NCBI RefSeq assembly: GCF_003667505.1
Contig: NZ_RCVJ01000155.1
Location: forward strand, 1 to 64,000
Source of the DNA: Micromonospora sp. BL4
Lineage (GTDB): Bacteria; Actinomycetota; Actinomycetes; Mycobacteriales; Micromonosporaceae
Length of the DNA: 64,000 nt
Direction: 5' to 3'
The notes beneath the pieces are model-generated. The model did no database searches. It was not told the DNA's origin and worked only from the letters and a program-made list of their open reading frames with translations. The position numbers and the translations under genes are program-made. This document shows, piece by piece, positions 1-8,294 of the stretch (its first letter is position 1; each line of letters opens with the position of its first letter).

Positions 1-89
1 CCTGTCCACTGGTTCACCGACACGGTCGCGGTGCAGCCCCCGGGGCCCGGTGGCTGCACCGCGACCGTGTCGGTGAACCAGTGGACAGG
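1..89. repeat. Perfect 38-bp inverted repeat at the window edge
   Basis: Bases 1-38 are the exact reverse complement of bases 52-89, with a 13-nt G/C-only loop apart from one T. The right arm is CBM2 coding sequence, so the left arm reads the same codons backwards. Perfect arms within a coding region at a sequence end are typical of a fold-back chimera or contig-end artefact. A genuine inverted duplication extending further left cannot be excluded. Confidence 0.95.
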
Positions 90-339
90 TGGCTTCGTGG
101 CGACGGTGAAGGTGACGGCCGGATCATCGGCCATCAACTCCTGGGCGGTGACGATCACGTTGCCGTCGGGCGCGACGGTCACCAACGCCTGGAACGCCAA
201 CCGCAGCGCTGACTCCGGCGCCACGCGCTGGACGAACGTGGCCTACAACGGCCGGGTCGGCGCCGGCCAGTCCACCGAGTTCGGATTCCAGGCCAACGGC
301 ACGGCCGGCGGCCTGACCCCGGCCTGCGCCGCGGGCTGA
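1..339 (+). CDS. C-terminal CBM2 domain of a secreted glycoside hydrolase (5' partial)
   Basis: The visible part is a family 2 carbohydrate-binding module, which anchors secreted actinobacterial glycanases to cellulose or chitin. It follows a short proline/glycine linker (PPGPGG). CBM2 hallmarks are seen: the opening Cys followed by TATVSVNQW, the W of NAWNA, and the closing GFQANG with a Cys near the C-terminus, which would pair with the first. The catalytic domain lies upstream and is absent. The frame stays open to base 1, but roughly the first 44 bases are an exact reverse copy of the CBM2 coding sequence and are probably not part of the gene. A strong hairpin follows the stop codon. The CBM2 assignment is firm; the type of enzyme cannot be told. 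Confidence 0.85.
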   Translation, partial: PVHWFTDTVAVQPPGPGGCTATVSVNQWTGGFVATVKVTAGSSAINSWAVTITLPSGATVTNAWNANRSADSGATRWTNVAYNGRVGAGQSTEFGFQANGTAGGLTPACAAG

Positions 340-347
340 CGCACACC

Positions 348-387
348 GGCCGGTGTGGAGGACGGTCCCCGATCCTCCACACCGGCC
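348..387 (+). terminator. Intrinsic-type terminator hairpin after the CBM2 gene
   Basis: A perfect 15-bp stem (348-362 with 373-387) closes a 10-nt loop, 9 bases after the stop codon. There is no U-tract, which is usual for actinobacterial terminators. It can also serve the leftward HNH-like gene in the other direction. Confidence 0.75.
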
Positions 388-523
388 GATCCGGACCCGT
401 CGTGGTTGCCGACGTCGATCCGGTGCTCGTAACTTTGCGAGGGCCACGGTGTGGACGTCGACCACCGTGAGGGTGACGCGGGCCGTCAGGGCAGTGCGGG
501 CGGCGGGCATCTGGCGACGACGG

Positions 524-964
524 TCAGCGGCGGCCGGTGGCCAGGGAGACGAGGTACTGTCCGCCGCCGGCGTCGACGCTTGCGGTCACCGGCAGTCCGG
601 GCACCAGCCGGGAGAACCGGTCGGCCAGCCAGTCCGCCGCCTCCTGGGCGTCCTTCCTGCTTGGACAGCGGGCGACCAGCTCGCGGCCACCCTTGCGTTC
701 GAGTCGCTCGGCGACGGCGATCAGCGGCGCGGGTTCCACCACGTGCAGACGGTCCGGCCAGGCGATGACAACCTTGACGGCGCCCTTGCGGGTGTTGCAG
801 GCACGGTGCGCGAGTCGCTCGGTGACCTTGGCCTTCTTGTCGGCGGTGCGGCTGTCGACACTGGGACCACGCGGGTCGTTCACCGACATGTCGGCGTCGA
901 CGGGCTCGTCGCAGACCCAGCAGCGCCAACTGTCACGCTTCGCGACGTCATCGAGGAGACTCAT
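524..964 (-). CDS. HNH-endonuclease-like zinc protein of unknown function
   Basis: A 146-aa protein. Residues 15-18 are CWVC, and HRACNTRKG follows at about 53-61. Together they look like the two zinc knuckles of a small HNH nuclease (CxxC ... HxxCNxxKG). The central catalytic DH/HH dipeptide that should lie between them is not seen: the region reads VNDP. It may therefore be a degenerate or purely structural zinc finger. The C-terminal half (about 85-146) has no recognised motif. It is likely transcribed leaderless: TAGTTT sits 6 nt before the ATG and there is no Shine-Dalgarno. It is monocistronic, and no neighbour suggests a role. Confidence 0.7.
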   Translation of the reverse strand: MSLLDDVAKRDSWRCWVCDEPVDADMSVNDPRGPSVDSRTADKKAKVTERLAHRACNTRKGAVKVVIAWPDRLHVVEPAPLIAVAERLERKGGRELVARCPSRKDAQEAADWLADRFSRLVPGLPVTASVDAGGGQYLVSLATGRR

Positions 965-970
965 CCGAGC

Positions 971-976
971 AAACTA
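971..976 (-). promoter_or_regulatory. -10 box of a leaderless promoter for the HNH-like gene
   Basis: Read on the minus strand this is TAGTTT, 6 nt upstream of the ATG at 964, with no ribosome-binding site. A CCTCCGTC/GACGGAGG inverted repeat (978-985 and 999-1006) lies just upstream and could be an operator. Confidence 0.5.
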
Positions 977-1228
977 GCCTCCGTCTTTCATCAAGGGCGA
1001 CGGAGGGGTTACGGGGTTCGGCTTGGCGGACTTGCAGGGATGCATACGGCATCGCTGGCGTGCTCACCGGCATCCAGGTGATGACGTTCGCCCGCCCGTT
1101 TGCCGGTGACCGGCACAGCGCGCGGCTCACCCCTCCTGCCCGTCGGTTGAACAATGCGCTGGGGTGACCGGCTTGGTGCCGGCATCATGGTGTCTCACCC
1201 CAGCTTTCGCCGACAGAGGAGATTCAAC

Positions 1229-2482
1229 GTGTCAGGCGCAGCGTCCACCCAGGCAGGGGCTGGACCGGCGCGTCCAACCCAACTGCTGCGCCGCAACCGG
1301 CCCTTCCGAGCTCTCTTCTCGGCACGGCTTGTCTCGTACGCGGGCGACTCACTCAGCCTTGTCGCGCTCATGCTCCACGTCGCCGACACGACGGGCCAGG
1401 CTTTGGCGATCTCCCTCCTATTGCTCGTCGGAGATTTCGCCCCATCCCTGTTGGGTCCCTTCACCGGCGCCCTCACCGATCGGCTCAATCTCCGGCGGCT
1501 GATGGTCGTCTGCGAACTCATCCAAGCCGGAGTCCTGCTGGTCATTGTGCTGACCCTGCCTCCGCTGCCGGTGCTGCTGGCCCTCGTCGCGATCCGCGCC
1601 ACCGCCTCGCAGATCTTCCAACCGGCATCTCGGGCGGCGGTGCCCGCACTGGTCGCTGACCGTGACCTGGAAACCGCCAACTCGACCGTCGGGTTCGGCG
1701 CCAACGCAGCCGAGGCGGTCGGCCCGCTCATCGCCGCAGCACTGTTCCCGTTGGTCGGGGTGCGTGGCCTGCTGCTCGTCGACGCCGTCTCGTTCCTGGT
1801 CTCGGCCGTGCTGCTCGCGAGGCTCCCCTCACTCCCGGCGGCGACCGGTGACGGGCATCAGCCGTCCTTGCTGCGACAGGCCAAGGCGGGGATCGGCTAC
1901 TTGTTGAGCGTTCCAACGGTGCGAGTGATCTTCCTCGGCTTTACGGCGGTGGTCGCCTTCAACGGGGTCGATGACGTGGCACTGGTGCTACTGGCCCGGG
2001 AAACCTTCCAGGTTGGCAATTCCGCGGTCGGCCTCCTGCTGGGCGCGGTCGGCCTCGGAGTCGTGGCCGGTTACGCCATGCTGTCCCGGTGGGGCACACG
2101 GGCGTCAATGCCACTGCTGCTGATCGTAGGTTTCGCGCTCAGCAGTGTCGGCAACCTGCTGACCGGGCTCGCCTGGGCCGTCGCCGCCGCGATCGCCCTG
2201 CAGGCTGCCCGCGGGTTCGGGCTGGCGGCCATGGACGTCGCCTCCAGCACGCTGCTGCAACGTACGGTCCCAGCGGGCATGCTCGGCAGGGTCTTCGGCA
2301 ACCTGTACGGTGCCATCGGAGTCGCCGCCGCGACGTCATACATCGCCGGCGGCCTACTGCTGGACGCCACCTCCGCCCCGGTAACCCTGGTAGTCGCGGG
2401 CGTCGGCGGTTTGGTGGCCACCGGTGTCGTCGCGCTGCGATTGCCAAGGGCGATGAGACGCGCTGAGCGCATTCCGGGATAG
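1229..2482 (+). CDS. MFS transporter (EntS/MFS_3-type exporter)
   Basis: A 417-aa major facilitator with about 12 hydrophobic segments. The N-terminus LLRRNRPFRALFSARLVSYAG and the loop after helix 3 containing the DRLNLRRLM segment are typical of the enterobactin-exporter-like MFS_3 group, which pumps siderophores, macrolides or other small molecules outward with protons. I start it at GTG 1229, which has AGAGGAG 7 bases before it. An upstream in-frame ATG at 1154 has no ribosome-binding site and would add 25 non-hydrophobic residues. The next small gene follows within about 12 nt. The substrate cannot be inferred from sequence. Confidence 0.88.
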   Translation: MSGAASTQAGAGPARPTQLLRRNRPFRALFSARLVSYAGDSLSLVALMLHVADTTGQALAISLLLLVGDFAPSLLGPFTGALTDRLNLRRLMVVCELIQAGVLLVIVLTLPPLPVLLALVAIRATASQIFQPASRAAVPALVADRDLETANSTVGFGANAAEAVGPLIAAALFPLVGVRGLLLVDAVSFLVSAVLLARLPSLPAATGDGHQPSLLRQAKAGIGYLLSVPTVRVIFLGFTAVVAFNGVDDVALVLLARETFQVGNSAVGLLLGAVGLGVVAGYAMLSRWGTRASMPLLLIVGFALSSVGNLLTGLAWAVAAAIALQAARGFGLAAMDVASSTLLQRTVPAGMLGRVFGNLYGAIGVAAATSYIAGGLLLDATSAPVTLVVAGVGGLVATGVVALRLPRAMRRAERIPG

Positions 2483-2493
2483 CCTTGGCACAT

Positions 2494-2781
2494 ATGGCTA
2501 CCTTTCGCAGTGCCTCAGTGCTTCTTTCCTCGGACGGCATCAGGACCCCCGGCACGGCCGCGCTCTTCGCCGAGCCCGCTCGCAGGGGTGGGATCCCGCC
2601 GTGGGCAGGTGACTTTCGACTCGCCAACAGCGCCGGCAATGGCCTCAAGAACGCGGTCGGGAAAACCTTCACGTTGGAGCTGCCCGACGGCAGCAGCGGC
2701 AAGGTCGTGGTCCAGAGCCTCAAGAACGGCAAGGGCGGCGTCGTGCTGGCGTTGATGGGCGAGGACGCACCTCCCTTCTGA
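2494..2781 (+). CDS. Small hypothetical protein
   Basis: A 95-aa soluble protein I do not recognise. The C-terminal half has alternating beta-strand character (FTLELPDGSSGKVVV, then GKGGVVLALMGED), suggesting a small barrel. No signal peptide, membrane segment or cysteines are visible. The ATG at 2494 is preferred over an in-frame TTG 9 bases earlier. It lies 11 nt behind the MFS gene and could be co-transcribed. A TAGCCT hexamer overlapping the MFS stop codon, 8 nt before the ATG, could also be a leaderless -10 box. Confidence 0.6.
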   Translation: MATFRSASVLLSSDGIRTPGTAALFAEPARRGGIPPWAGDFRLANSAGNGLKNAVGKTFTLELPDGSSGKVVVQSLKNGKGGVVLALMGEDAPPF

Positions 2782-2949
2782 TCAGGAGACGGATCGCCGC
2801 CGACGCCACCGGCTCCTGAACTGCCGCTGACGACCGCGCCCACGATGATCCGCTTACCGCACCTGGGCGTTGCCGCGCTCGTGCTTCTCACCGAGAGTGG
2901 AACGCGTGGCCGGCGTTCGCGGGCACGGATACCCGTGGGAGGGGCGGAG

Positions 2950-3750
2950 ATGGCAGCGACCGGCAGGCCGGTGGTGTTCGTCCATGGCATGTTCCTGCAC
3001 GCCGCGTCGTGGGCCAGTTGGGTCGAGCTGTTTCGGGCGGCGGGACATGACCCGTTGAATCCAGGCTGGCCCGGTGAGCCGAGCACTGTCGCAGAAGCGC
3101 GGCAGGAGCCCGACCGGGTCGCGGGCAATGGCATCGACGACATCGTCGCGCACTACGCACAGATCATCCGCACGCTCGGCACACGGCCGATCGTCATCGG
3201 CCACTCGACCGGCGCCGTGGTCGCGCAGCGCCTCCTCGCTCAGGACCTCGCAGCGGCGGCGGTGGCGCTGCAACCTCCACCGATCAAGGGCGTGAACCAC
3301 CTCGCGCCATCGACCGTTCCCGTGGGCTGGCCCCTGCTGCGCAACCCGGCCAACCGGCGGCGGGCGCTGTCGCTGACCGCACGTCAGTTCCGCTACAGCC
3401 ACGGCAATGCGCTCACCGCGACCGAGTCCGACCAGTTGTACCGGCAGTGGGCCGTCCCCTCACCCGGCAGGCCGGTCTTCGAGCTGGTATCGGCAAATCT
3501 CTCCCGACGCTCACCAGCCGCGATCGACGCCGCCAACCCGACCCGGGGACCGCTGCTCATGATCGCCGGCGGAAGAGACCACAGCGCGCATCGAGTCGCC
3601 GTCAAGGCCACCGTCAAGCGATACCGTGCCTCGCCGGCCGTCACCGATTACCAGGAGTTCCGCGACCGTGGGCACTCGATGCCGATCGACAGCGGCTGGC
3701 GCGAGATCGCCGACGCCACACTGGTCTGGTTGCGACAGCACCTCCGGTGA
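2950..3750 (+). CDS. Alpha/beta hydrolase
   Basis: A 266-aa alpha/beta-hydrolase fold enzyme. An HG dipeptide (VHGMFLH, about residues 11-17) forms the oxyanion region. The nucleophile elbow is GHSTGA with Ser86. An Asp follows strand 7 near GGRDHS, and a His lies in RGHSMP near the C-terminus, which completes the triad. The start is ATG 2950, with GGAGG 6 bases upstream. An in-frame ATG at 2845 would add 35 non-conserved residues. It probably acts as an esterase or lipase-like hydrolase in the cytoplasm. The substrate is unknown and there is no obvious pathway context. Confidence 0.85.
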   Translation: MAATGRPVVFVHGMFLHAASWASWVELFRAAGHDPLNPGWPGEPSTVAEARQEPDRVAGNGIDDIVAHYAQIIRTLGTRPIVIGHSTGAVVAQRLLAQDLAAAAVALQPPPIKGVNHLAPSTVPVGWPLLRNPANRRRALSLTARQFRYSHGNALTATESDQLYRQWAVPSPGRPVFELVSANLSRRSPAAIDAANPTRGPLLMIAGGRDHSAHRVAVKATVKRYRASPAVTDYQEFRDRGHSMPIDSGWREIADATLVWLRQHLR

Positions 3751-3806
3751 CCGCGTCTCCGACACCGGGCCCTCTCCAGGCGTCGGCGACGACGGGAGCA
3801 GCCCCG

Positions 3807-3812
3807 TACGCT
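3807..3812 (+). promoter_or_regulatory. -10 box of a leaderless promoter for the SnoaL-like gene
   Basis: TACGCT lies 6 nt before GTG 3819 and no Shine-Dalgarno is present, which is the actinobacterial leaderless layout. It also fixes the start codon choice. Confidence 0.55.
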
Positions 3813-3818
3813 GGCGCG

Positions 3819-4211
3819 GTGATCGATTTTCGCACGGCGGTTGAAGCCCGCGACCCCGACGCCATCGCGGCGGCCCTGGCCGACGACGTGGTGTTTCGCA
3901 GCCCGGTGGCGTTCAAGCCCTACCCCGGCAAGGCAATCACCGCGGCGATCCTGCGTGGCGTGCTGCGGGTGTTCGAGGATTTTCGGTACGTCCGTGAGCT
4001 GAGCGGCGACGGCGGTCGCGATCACGCGCTGGTGTTCGAGGCCCGATTGGGTGACGTCGCTGTCGAGGGCTGCGACTTCCTGCACCTGGACGAGAGCGGC
4101 CTGATCGACGAGTTGACGGTCATGGTTCGTCCGCTGTCCGCCGCGCAGGCGGTGGCCGCCGCGATGGCCGCCCAGTTCGAGCAGATCCAGCACGAGGCCA
4201 CCGCCGGCTAG
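3819..4211 (+). CDS. Nuclear transport factor 2/SnoaL-like protein
   Basis: A 130-aa single-domain protein of the NTF2-like cone fold. It opens FRTAVEARDPDAIAAALADDVVF, the classic SnoaL/DUF4440 helix pair followed by the first strand, and ends with strands containing FLHLDESGLIDELTVMVRP. Such proteins are isomerases, hydratases or ligand-binding modules. Catalytic residues cannot be assigned here. The longer frame upstream overlaps the hydrolase gene and is rejected; GTG 3819, with a TACGCT box 6 nt upstream, is preferred. Confidence 0.75.
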   Translation: MIDFRTAVEARDPDAIAAALADDVVFRSPVAFKPYPGKAITAAILRGVLRVFEDFRYVRELSGDGGRDHALVFEARLGDVAVEGCDFLHLDESGLIDELTVMVRPLSAAQAVAAAMAAQFEQIQHEATAG

Positions 4212-4304
4212 GACGGTGTGGCACCGCAACGGCTGGCCCGACGGCGTCCGCGACTGCCCGGCCAGGGAAGCGGGAGTCAGACGCTGCCCGGAGGGTGGGG
4301 GCAC

Positions 4305-4310
4305 TATCGT
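4305..4310 (+). promoter_or_regulatory. -10 box of a leaderless promoter for the YcxB-like gene
   Basis: TATCGT lies exactly 6 nt before GTG 4317 with no ribosome-binding site, consistent with leaderless transcription. Confidence 0.55.
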
Positions 4311-4316
4311 TCTGAC

Positions 4317-4808
4317 GTGCATATCCGTTTCGACGTCCCCGCCGATCCCGCGTACCCGGGCCGCGTGGCCGCTGTGCTCGGCAGTGTCCGGCTGCGCAGG
4401 TACGGCTATATCGGCGCGGTGCTGGCGGCGGTCGGGGCGATCGGTCTGGTCGTCTCGCGGGGGTTCGCGTGGGGCGAGCAGGCTTCGCCGCTGTGGATGG
4501 CGATGGTCGTGGGTGGGCTGCTGTCGATGCTGTACCTGCCGTGGGTGCGGTGGCGCGCCCGGCGCCGATCCAGTCGCTACGCCGTCGAGGGCGCCTACGA
4601 CATCACCGACGACAACATCATGATGCGCAGCGGCTCGGAGTCCGGCGGTATCGCCTGGGACGGGGTCGCCCAGGTGAGCGACACCCCGGACTTCTGGATC
4701 GTGTACGTCGGCCGGATGCCGGCGACCGTGATCCCACGTTTTCTGATGTCAGCCGAGGATGCCGAGACGTTGCGAGCCTTCATGGCCAGACGTGGGCTGC
4801 TTCGGTAA
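4317..4808 (+). CDS. YcxB-like membrane protein
   Basis: A 163-aa protein with two predicted transmembrane segments (about residues 28-46 and 55-73), followed by a cytoplasmic domain. The C-terminal part (YDITDDNIMMRSGSESGGIAWDGVAQV, then IPRFLMSAEDAETLRAFMA) has the pattern of the YcxB-like C-terminal domain, found next to one or two helices in many Gram-positives. Its function is not known. The start at GTG 4317 is supported by a TATCGT box 6 nt upstream. It converges on sthA with a 27-bp gap holding a short GGTTGA/TCAACC stem. Confidence 0.72.
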   Translation: MHIRFDVPADPAYPGRVAAVLGSVRLRRYGYIGAVLAAVGAIGLVVSRGFAWGEQASPLWMAMVVGGLLSMLYLPWVRWRARRRSSRYAVEGAYDITDDNIMMRSGSESGGIAWDGVAQVSDTPDFWIVYVGRMPATVIPRFLMSAEDAETLRAFMARRGLLR

Positions 4809-4835
4809 CCGGGTTGACTGCGAGTCGTGCGCGGC

Positions 4836-6239
4836 TCAACCGTCGATGCGGGTGATGTTGCGGATCTTGTTGGACGCGTCCAGGGCGGCCACCTTGTACG
4901 CCTCGGCCAGCGTCGGGTAGTTGAACACCGCGTCGACCAGGTAGTCGATCGTGCCGCCGCAGCCGATCACCGCCTGCCCGATGTGCACGATCTCGGTCGC
5001 GGCCGTCCCGAACACGTGCACGCCGAGCAGCCGGCCGTCGTCGGGGGAGACGAGGAGCTTAAGCATCCCGTACGAGTCACCCACGATCTGGCCGCGGGCC
5101 AGCTCGCGGTAGCGGGCGATGCCCACCTCGAACGGCGTCGAGGTGTCGGTCAGCTGCGCCTCGGTCCGCCCCACGAAGCTGATCTCCGGGATCGTGTAGA
5201 TGCCGATCGGCTGGAGGCCGTGCATCTCCCGGATCGGCTCGCCGCAGGCGTGCTGCGCGGCCAGCCGGCCCTGCTCCATCGACGTGGACGCGAGCGCCGG
5301 AAAGCCGATCACGTCACCGACCGCGTAGATGTTGTCGACCGAGGTGCGGTAGTTGGCGTCCACCTTGATCCGGCCGCGCCGGTCCGCCTCCAGCCCGGCT
5401 GCTTCCAGGGCCAGGTCGTCGGTCTGGCCCTGGCGGCCGGCCGAGTACATGACCGTGTCCGCGACGATCTTCTTGCCGCTCTTCAGGATGCACAGCGCCG
5501 CCGTCTGGTGCTTCTCGACGGCGGCGACCTCCTCGCCGAAGCGGAACGCCACGGACAGGTCGCGCAGGTGGTACTTGAGCGACTCGACGATCTCCTCGTC
5601 GCAGAAGTCGAGCATCCGGTCGCGGCGTTCCACCACGGTGACCTTGGTGCCGAGCGCGGCGAACATGGACGCGTACTCCATCCCGATCACGCCGGCGCCG
5701 ACCACGACCATGCTGCGGGGTACGGCCTGGAGGTTGATCACACCGTCGGAGTCCACGATGGTGCGGTCGTCGAAGTCGACGCTGTCCGGGCGGGCCGGTC
5801 GGGTGCCCGCCGCGATGATGATTTTGTCGAACGTCACCCTGGATTCGCGACCGGAGCCGCCGTCGACCCAGATCGTGTGCGCGTCGGCGAACCGGCCGGT
5901 GCCGGTGATCATCGCGACGCGGTTGCGGGCGAGCTGGTTGCGGATGACGTCGGTCTGCCGGGTGATGACGTGCTGGGTCCGGGCGGCCAGGTCGCTGACC
6001 GTGATCTCCTCCTTGACCCGGTAGCTGCTGCCGTAGAGGTCCCGCTGGCTCAGGCCGGTCAGATAGAGCACGGCCTCACGCAGCGTCTTGGACGGGACGG
6101 TGCCGGTGTTGATGCACACCCCGCCGATCATGTCGCGGCGGTCCACGATGCCGACCCGCCTGCCCAGCTTGGCGGCGGCGATCGCGGCCTTCTGCCCGCT
6201 GGGTCCGGAGCCCAGCACCACCAGGTCGTAGTCATACAC
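4836..6239 (-). CDS. sthA: Si-specific NAD(P)(+) transhydrogenase (soluble pyridine nucleotide transhydrogenase)
   Basis: A 467-aa cytoplasmic flavoprotein that re-oxidises NADPH with NAD+. The FAD-binding motif GSGPSGQKAA is at residues 11-20. The redox-active region reads GGVCINTGTVPSKT: only the first Cys of the CxxxxC disulfide is present and the second position is Thr. This separates SthA from the dihydrolipoamide dehydrogenases it resembles. The NAD(P)-binding motif GAGVIGMEYASM and the second FAD motif IYAVGDVIG follow, then the C-terminal dimerisation domain. The length matches the family (about 465 aa). It starts at GTG 6239 and stands alone. Confidence 0.95.
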   Translation of the reverse strand: MYDYDLVVLGSGPSGQKAAIAAAKLGRRVGIVDRRDMIGGVCINTGTVPSKTLREAVLYLTGLSQRDLYGSSYRVKEEITVSDLAARTQHVITRQTDVIRNQLARNRVAMITGTGRFADAHTIWVDGGSGRESRVTFDKIIIAAGTRPARPDSVDFDDRTIVDSDGVINLQAVPRSMVVVGAGVIGMEYASMFAALGTKVTVVERRDRMLDFCDEEIVESLKYHLRDLSVAFRFGEEVAAVEKHQTAALCILKSGKKIVADTVMYSAGRQGQTDDLALEAAGLEADRRGRIKVDANYRTSVDNIYAVGDVIGFPALASTSMEQGRLAAQHACGEPIREMHGLQPIGIYTIPEISFVGRTEAQLTDTSTPFEVGIARYRELARGQIVGDSYGMLKLLVSPDDGRLLGVHVFGTAATEIVHIGQAVIGCGGTIDYLVDAVFNYPTLAEAYKVAALDASNKIRNITRIDG

Positions 6240-6313
6240 AACCGTTAGCGTCGCAAGATGGCGCGGCGTGCGCCAGACCCGGACGGCGAGCGCCCGGCAT
6301 CGGCTTCGCCGAC

Positions 6314-6952
6314 CTAGTCGACGAGGCGGCGTTCCCAGGCCCAGGCGGCGATCTCGACCCGGTTGCGGGCCTTGAGCTTCATCTGCACGCTGGCCAGGTG
6401 GGTCTTGACCGTGCCGACGGCGATGAAGAGCCGGGTGGCGATCTCGGCATTGGTCAGGCCCCGGGCGACGAGCTTCACGACGTCGAGTTCCCGCGGGGAC
6501 AGGCCGGCCTCGTCGCGCGCCGGAGCGGGTGGGCTGAGGTGCTCCAGCAGTCGTACCGTGATGGACGGGCTGATCAGCGCGTCGCCGGACACGGCCGCGC
6601 GGACCGCCTCCACGAGCAGTGCCGGGCCGGAGTCCTTGAGCAGGAAACCGCAGGCGCCGTTGGACAGCGCGGTGTGCACGTACTCGTCGAGGTCGAAGGT
6701 CGTCACCACGACCACCCGGACCGGGTCGGCGACGCCCGGCCCGGCGAGCAGCCGCAGCGCTTCGAGGCCGTCGAGGCGGGGCATCCGGATGTCCAGCAGC
6801 ACCACGTCCGGGCGCAGGCGCCGGGCCAGCTCGACGGCGACGACCCCGTCGACAGCCTCGCCGATCACCGCCATGTCCGGCTGCGCCCCGATGATCATGC
6901 CGAAGCCGGTGCGGACCATCGCCTGGTCGTCGGCGATCAACACCCGGATCAT
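6314..6952 (-). CDS. NarL/FixJ-family response regulator
   Basis: A 212-aa cytoplasmic transcription factor. The receiver domain (1-120) has the acidic pair DD at residues 8-9, phospho-acceptor Asp54 in LLDIRMP, and the conserved Lys in FLLKDSGP. The LuxR-type helix-turn-helix (about 145-207: LSPRELDVVKLVARGLTNAEIA) binds DNA. Its start codon overlaps the stop of the histidine kinase gene by 4 bp (ATGA), so the pair is translationally coupled and surely partners. The divergent MacB-type ABC exporter is the likely target, by analogy with antimicrobial-sensing systems. Confidence 0.93.
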   Translation of the reverse strand: MIRVLIADDQAMVRTGFGMIIGAQPDMAVIGEAVDGVVAVELARRLRPDVVLLDIRMPRLDGLEALRLLAGPGVADPVRVVVVTTFDLDEYVHTALSNGACGFLLKDSGPALLVEAVRAAVSGDALISPSITVRLLEHLSPPAPARDEAGLSPRELDVVKLVARGLTNAEIATRLFIAVGTVKTHLASVQMKLKARNRVEIAAWAWERRLVD

Positions 6953-8148
6953 CGGCTCACCGCCGGGCGCAGCGGAAAGGCCGCATCGAGCACCCAGCCA
7001 CCGGCGACGCCAGGCCCGGCGGTGATCGTGCCGCCGAGAGCGCGTACCCGCTCGGTGAGGCCGATCAGGCCGAAGCCGTGCCCCCGCGCCGGCGCGGTGC
7101 GCCCAGACGAGCCGTCGTCGGCCACCCGGACCAGCAACCAGTCCGGGGTACGACGCACGGCCACGTCCACGGACCGGGCGTCCGGCGCGTGCTGACGGGT
7201 GTTGGTCAGCCCCTCCATCACCACCCGGTACGCCGAGGTCGAGACCTCCACCGGCAGCCCGTCCAGGTCACCATCGACGTGTAGCCGTGCCGGCGCGCTC
7301 GCCGTGCCGTTGAACCCCGTCAGCAGCGGCGCCAGGTCGGTCACGCCGGCCAGCGGGGCCAACGGCGCCTCCGGCGGGGCGTCCGGGTTGCGCAGAATCC
7401 CCACCATCCGTCGCATCGAGGCCATCGTCTCCGCGCCGGCCCGCTCGATCTGCTCCAGGGCGACGATCACCCGCTGCGGGTCCCGCTCGGCGACGAACCG
7501 GGCGCCCTGCGCCTGCACCACGATGCCGGTCACGTGGTGGGCGATGAAGTCGTGCAGGTCACGGGCGAACTCGGCGCGCTGCTCGGCTCGGACCAGCGCG
7601 ATCGCCCGTTCCCGGCCGGCCGCGATGGTCCGCAGATAGAGCCCCACCCCGGCGGCGCCGGCCGCGGCGAGCACCTGGAGCAGACCGAAGATCACGAGCA
7701 GGCTGTCGGTGCCGGACCGCAGCGGCAGCGCGGCGACGGCGAACCCGGCGGCCACCGCCGCCCACGGGGCGAGCCGGGACGCGCCCCAGCGGGTCACCAC
7801 GAAGACCACCGCGAGCAGCCCGGCCGACTCGGCGAGCCCCCAGCTGCCCCCGAGCACGTAGCTGTTGTGGGCGACGACCCGGATCGCCGCGGTCACGGCG
7901 AGTGAGGCGGTGGCGAGCGCCAGCGCGGCCAGGGGCAGCCGGCGGGAACCCAGCCGGTGCACCGGCAGCCAGAGCGGCACCGTCGCCACCGCCAGCCCCA
8001 ACCGCACCAGCAGGAGCAGCAGAGCGGCCGTGCTCATGCTCCCGGACGCGCTGAACCGCAGGTCGAAGAGGGTGAGCAGGCCAATGGTCACCAGGCCGGC
8101 GGCCTGGGCCAGGCGTACCCACAGTCGTCGAAGGTCCGGCGCGCTCAT
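6949..8148 (-). CDS. Two-component sensor histidine kinase (HisKA_3 family)
   Basis: A 399-aa membrane kinase. About six hydrophobic helices in the first 175 residues form a compact sensor without a large extracellular loop. The HisKA_3 phospho-acceptor is His199 in RDLHDFIAHHV, and an HATPase domain follows with the G2-type GHGFGLIGLTERV. This architecture is common for kinases that regulate neighbouring ABC exporters. I chose ATG 8148. The longer frame runs back to 8295 across the promoter region and has no membrane-like sequence. TACGCT lies 8 nt upstream of the ATG and could be a leaderless -10. It is the first gene of the kinase-regulator pair. Confidence 0.92.
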   Translation of the reverse strand: MSAPDLRRLWVRLAQAAGLVTIGLLTLFDLRFSASGSMSTAALLLLLVRLGLAVATVPLWLPVHRLGSRRLPLAALALATASLAVTAAIRVVAHNSYVLGGSWGLAESAGLLAVVFVVTRWGASRLAPWAAVAAGFAVAALPLRSGTDSLLVIFGLLQVLAAAGAAGVGLYLRTIAAGRERAIALVRAEQRAEFARDLHDFIAHHVTGIVVQAQGARFVAERDPQRVIVALEQIERAGAETMASMRRMVGILRNPDAPPEAPLAPLAGVTDLAPLLTGFNGTASAPARLHVDGDLDGLPVEVSTSAYRVVMEGLTNTRQHAPDARSVDVAVRRTPDWLLVRVADDGSSGRTAPARGHGFGLIGLTERVRALGGTITAGPGVAGGWVLDAAFPLRPAVSR

Positions 8149-8294
8149 GGTGACCCAGCGTAGCCAGCCGGGCGGGGCTGGCAGATCAGCCGAAAGACAG
8201 ACCCGACGCCGGCGATACCTGGCCCCGGGCCGATGCGCGGACCGGCCAGTGGCAGCGACGCTTCCCGGGTCACATCGCAGCCACTGGAGGAACA
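8149..8294. promoter_or_regulatory. Divergent promoter region between the two-component system and the ABC exporter
   Basis: This 146-bp gap separates the kinase (leftward) from the ABC ATPase (rightward). It holds the GGAGGA ribosome-binding site (8285-8290) of the ATPase and a TACGCT box (minus strand, 8157-8162). No clear response-regulator repeat was identified by eye. Confidence 0.45.

Noticed and set aside
4836..6239. Dihydrolipoamide dehydrogenase
   Set aside because: The second redox cysteine is Thr (CINTGT), which is the SthA pattern, and no lipoyl complex genes are nearby.
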